A DNA stretch of 42,495 nt from Rhodococcus sp. SMB37. GTDB lineage: Bacteria > Actinomycetota > Actinomycetes > Mycobacteriales > Mycobacteriaceae. Location: assembly GCF_004345605.1 (NCBI RefSeq), contig NZ_SLVY01000027.1, forward strand, positions 1 to 42,495, read 5' to 3'. The position numbers were made by a program, and so were the translations under genes. Position 1 is the stretch's first letter. Each line of letters begins with the position of its first letter. Below are positions 42,454 through 42,495 of this stretch, piece after piece. The notes beneath the pieces were generated by a model that searched no databases, had not been told where the DNA came from, and was given only the letters and a program-made list of their open reading frames with translations.

Positions 42454-42495
42454 ATGAGAAAGCCGGTACCTGCCCTGGAAATGACCCCGGGGCAA
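42454..42495 (+). CDS. Start of a possible IS630-type transposase (cut by window edge)
   Basis: Only 14 codons (MRKPVPALEMTPGQ) are visible. The beginning resembles IS630-family transposases, which often start with MRKxxPxLxLT. AGGA lies nine bases upstream. Bases 42411-42450 (CTCTCAAATAAATGATTGTT region) are AT-richer than the surroundings and may be the element's end. Weak identification because the rest lies outside the window. Confidence 0.4.
   Translation, partial: MRKPVPALEMTPGQ

Noticed and set aside
1..42495. CRISPR arrays, tRNA or rRNA genes
   Set aside because: No spaced direct repeats, cloverleaf or rRNA-like sequence was seen on either strand by eye.

Overview
High-GC actinobacterial chromosomal DNA, most likely Rhodococcus or a close mycolic-acid relative (Mycobacteriales). 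Pointers are a gene order at 7.2-11.9 kb that matches Mycobacterium tuberculosis Rv2249c-Rv2252 (glpD1, TetR, FAD synthase-like, diacylglycerol kinase), a BM3-type P450-reductase fusion, an actinobacterial-style B12 riboswitch, frequent GTG starts and many apparently leaderless starts.

Layout. 0.1-6.2 kb: small metabolic and regulatory units (LysR/Glu-Leu-Phe-Val dehydrogenase pair, a methyltransferase, a CGNR-finger regulator, an SRPBCC/DUF4442 divergent pair, an unusual metallo-beta-lactamase-fold protein behind a perfect SoxR/MerR-like palindrome). 6.2-11.9 kb: macrolide phosphotransferase-like kinase and the glycerophospholipid block glpD-TetR // AGPS-like oxidase-diacylglycerol kinase. 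11.9-15.7 kb: a 1044-residue CYP102-like P450 with its divergent TetR regulator and two CATACnnnGTATG operators between them. 15.8-18.5 kb: a helicase-associated-domain protein and a B12-riboswitch-controlled ABC binding lipoprotein coupled to an unknown gene. 18.5-19.5 kb: decayed CobW-like gene overlapped antisense by an alternative L36 gene. 19.6-23.1 kb: MFS/LysR pair, GNAT, Phd-like protein with a basic tail. 23.3-31.2 kb: accessory stretch of methyltransferases, three consecutive Nudix hydrolases, and several frameshifted genes (PNPOx-like, uridine kinase-like, aminoglycoside phosphotransferase-like, SRAP), then a PNPOx-fold oxidoreductase. 31.5-42.5 kb: barstar-domain protein, LexA-like repressor, a complete Wadjet-type anti-plasmid operon (jetABCD, minus strand), a secreted cupin protein and the first codons of a possible IS630-type transposase at the right edge.

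The most striking element is the Wadjet operon (33.4-41.8 kb): kleisin-like, KITE-like, SMC-like ATPase and Toprim nuclease subunits in one tightly packed transcription unit, with a LexA-type repressor ending 34 bases from the end of jetD. No rRNA, tRNA or CRISPR array was seen. Several single-base frameshifts lie in homopolymers, so some 'pseudogenes' could be sequencing errors; internal deletions and truncations in others argue for real decay.
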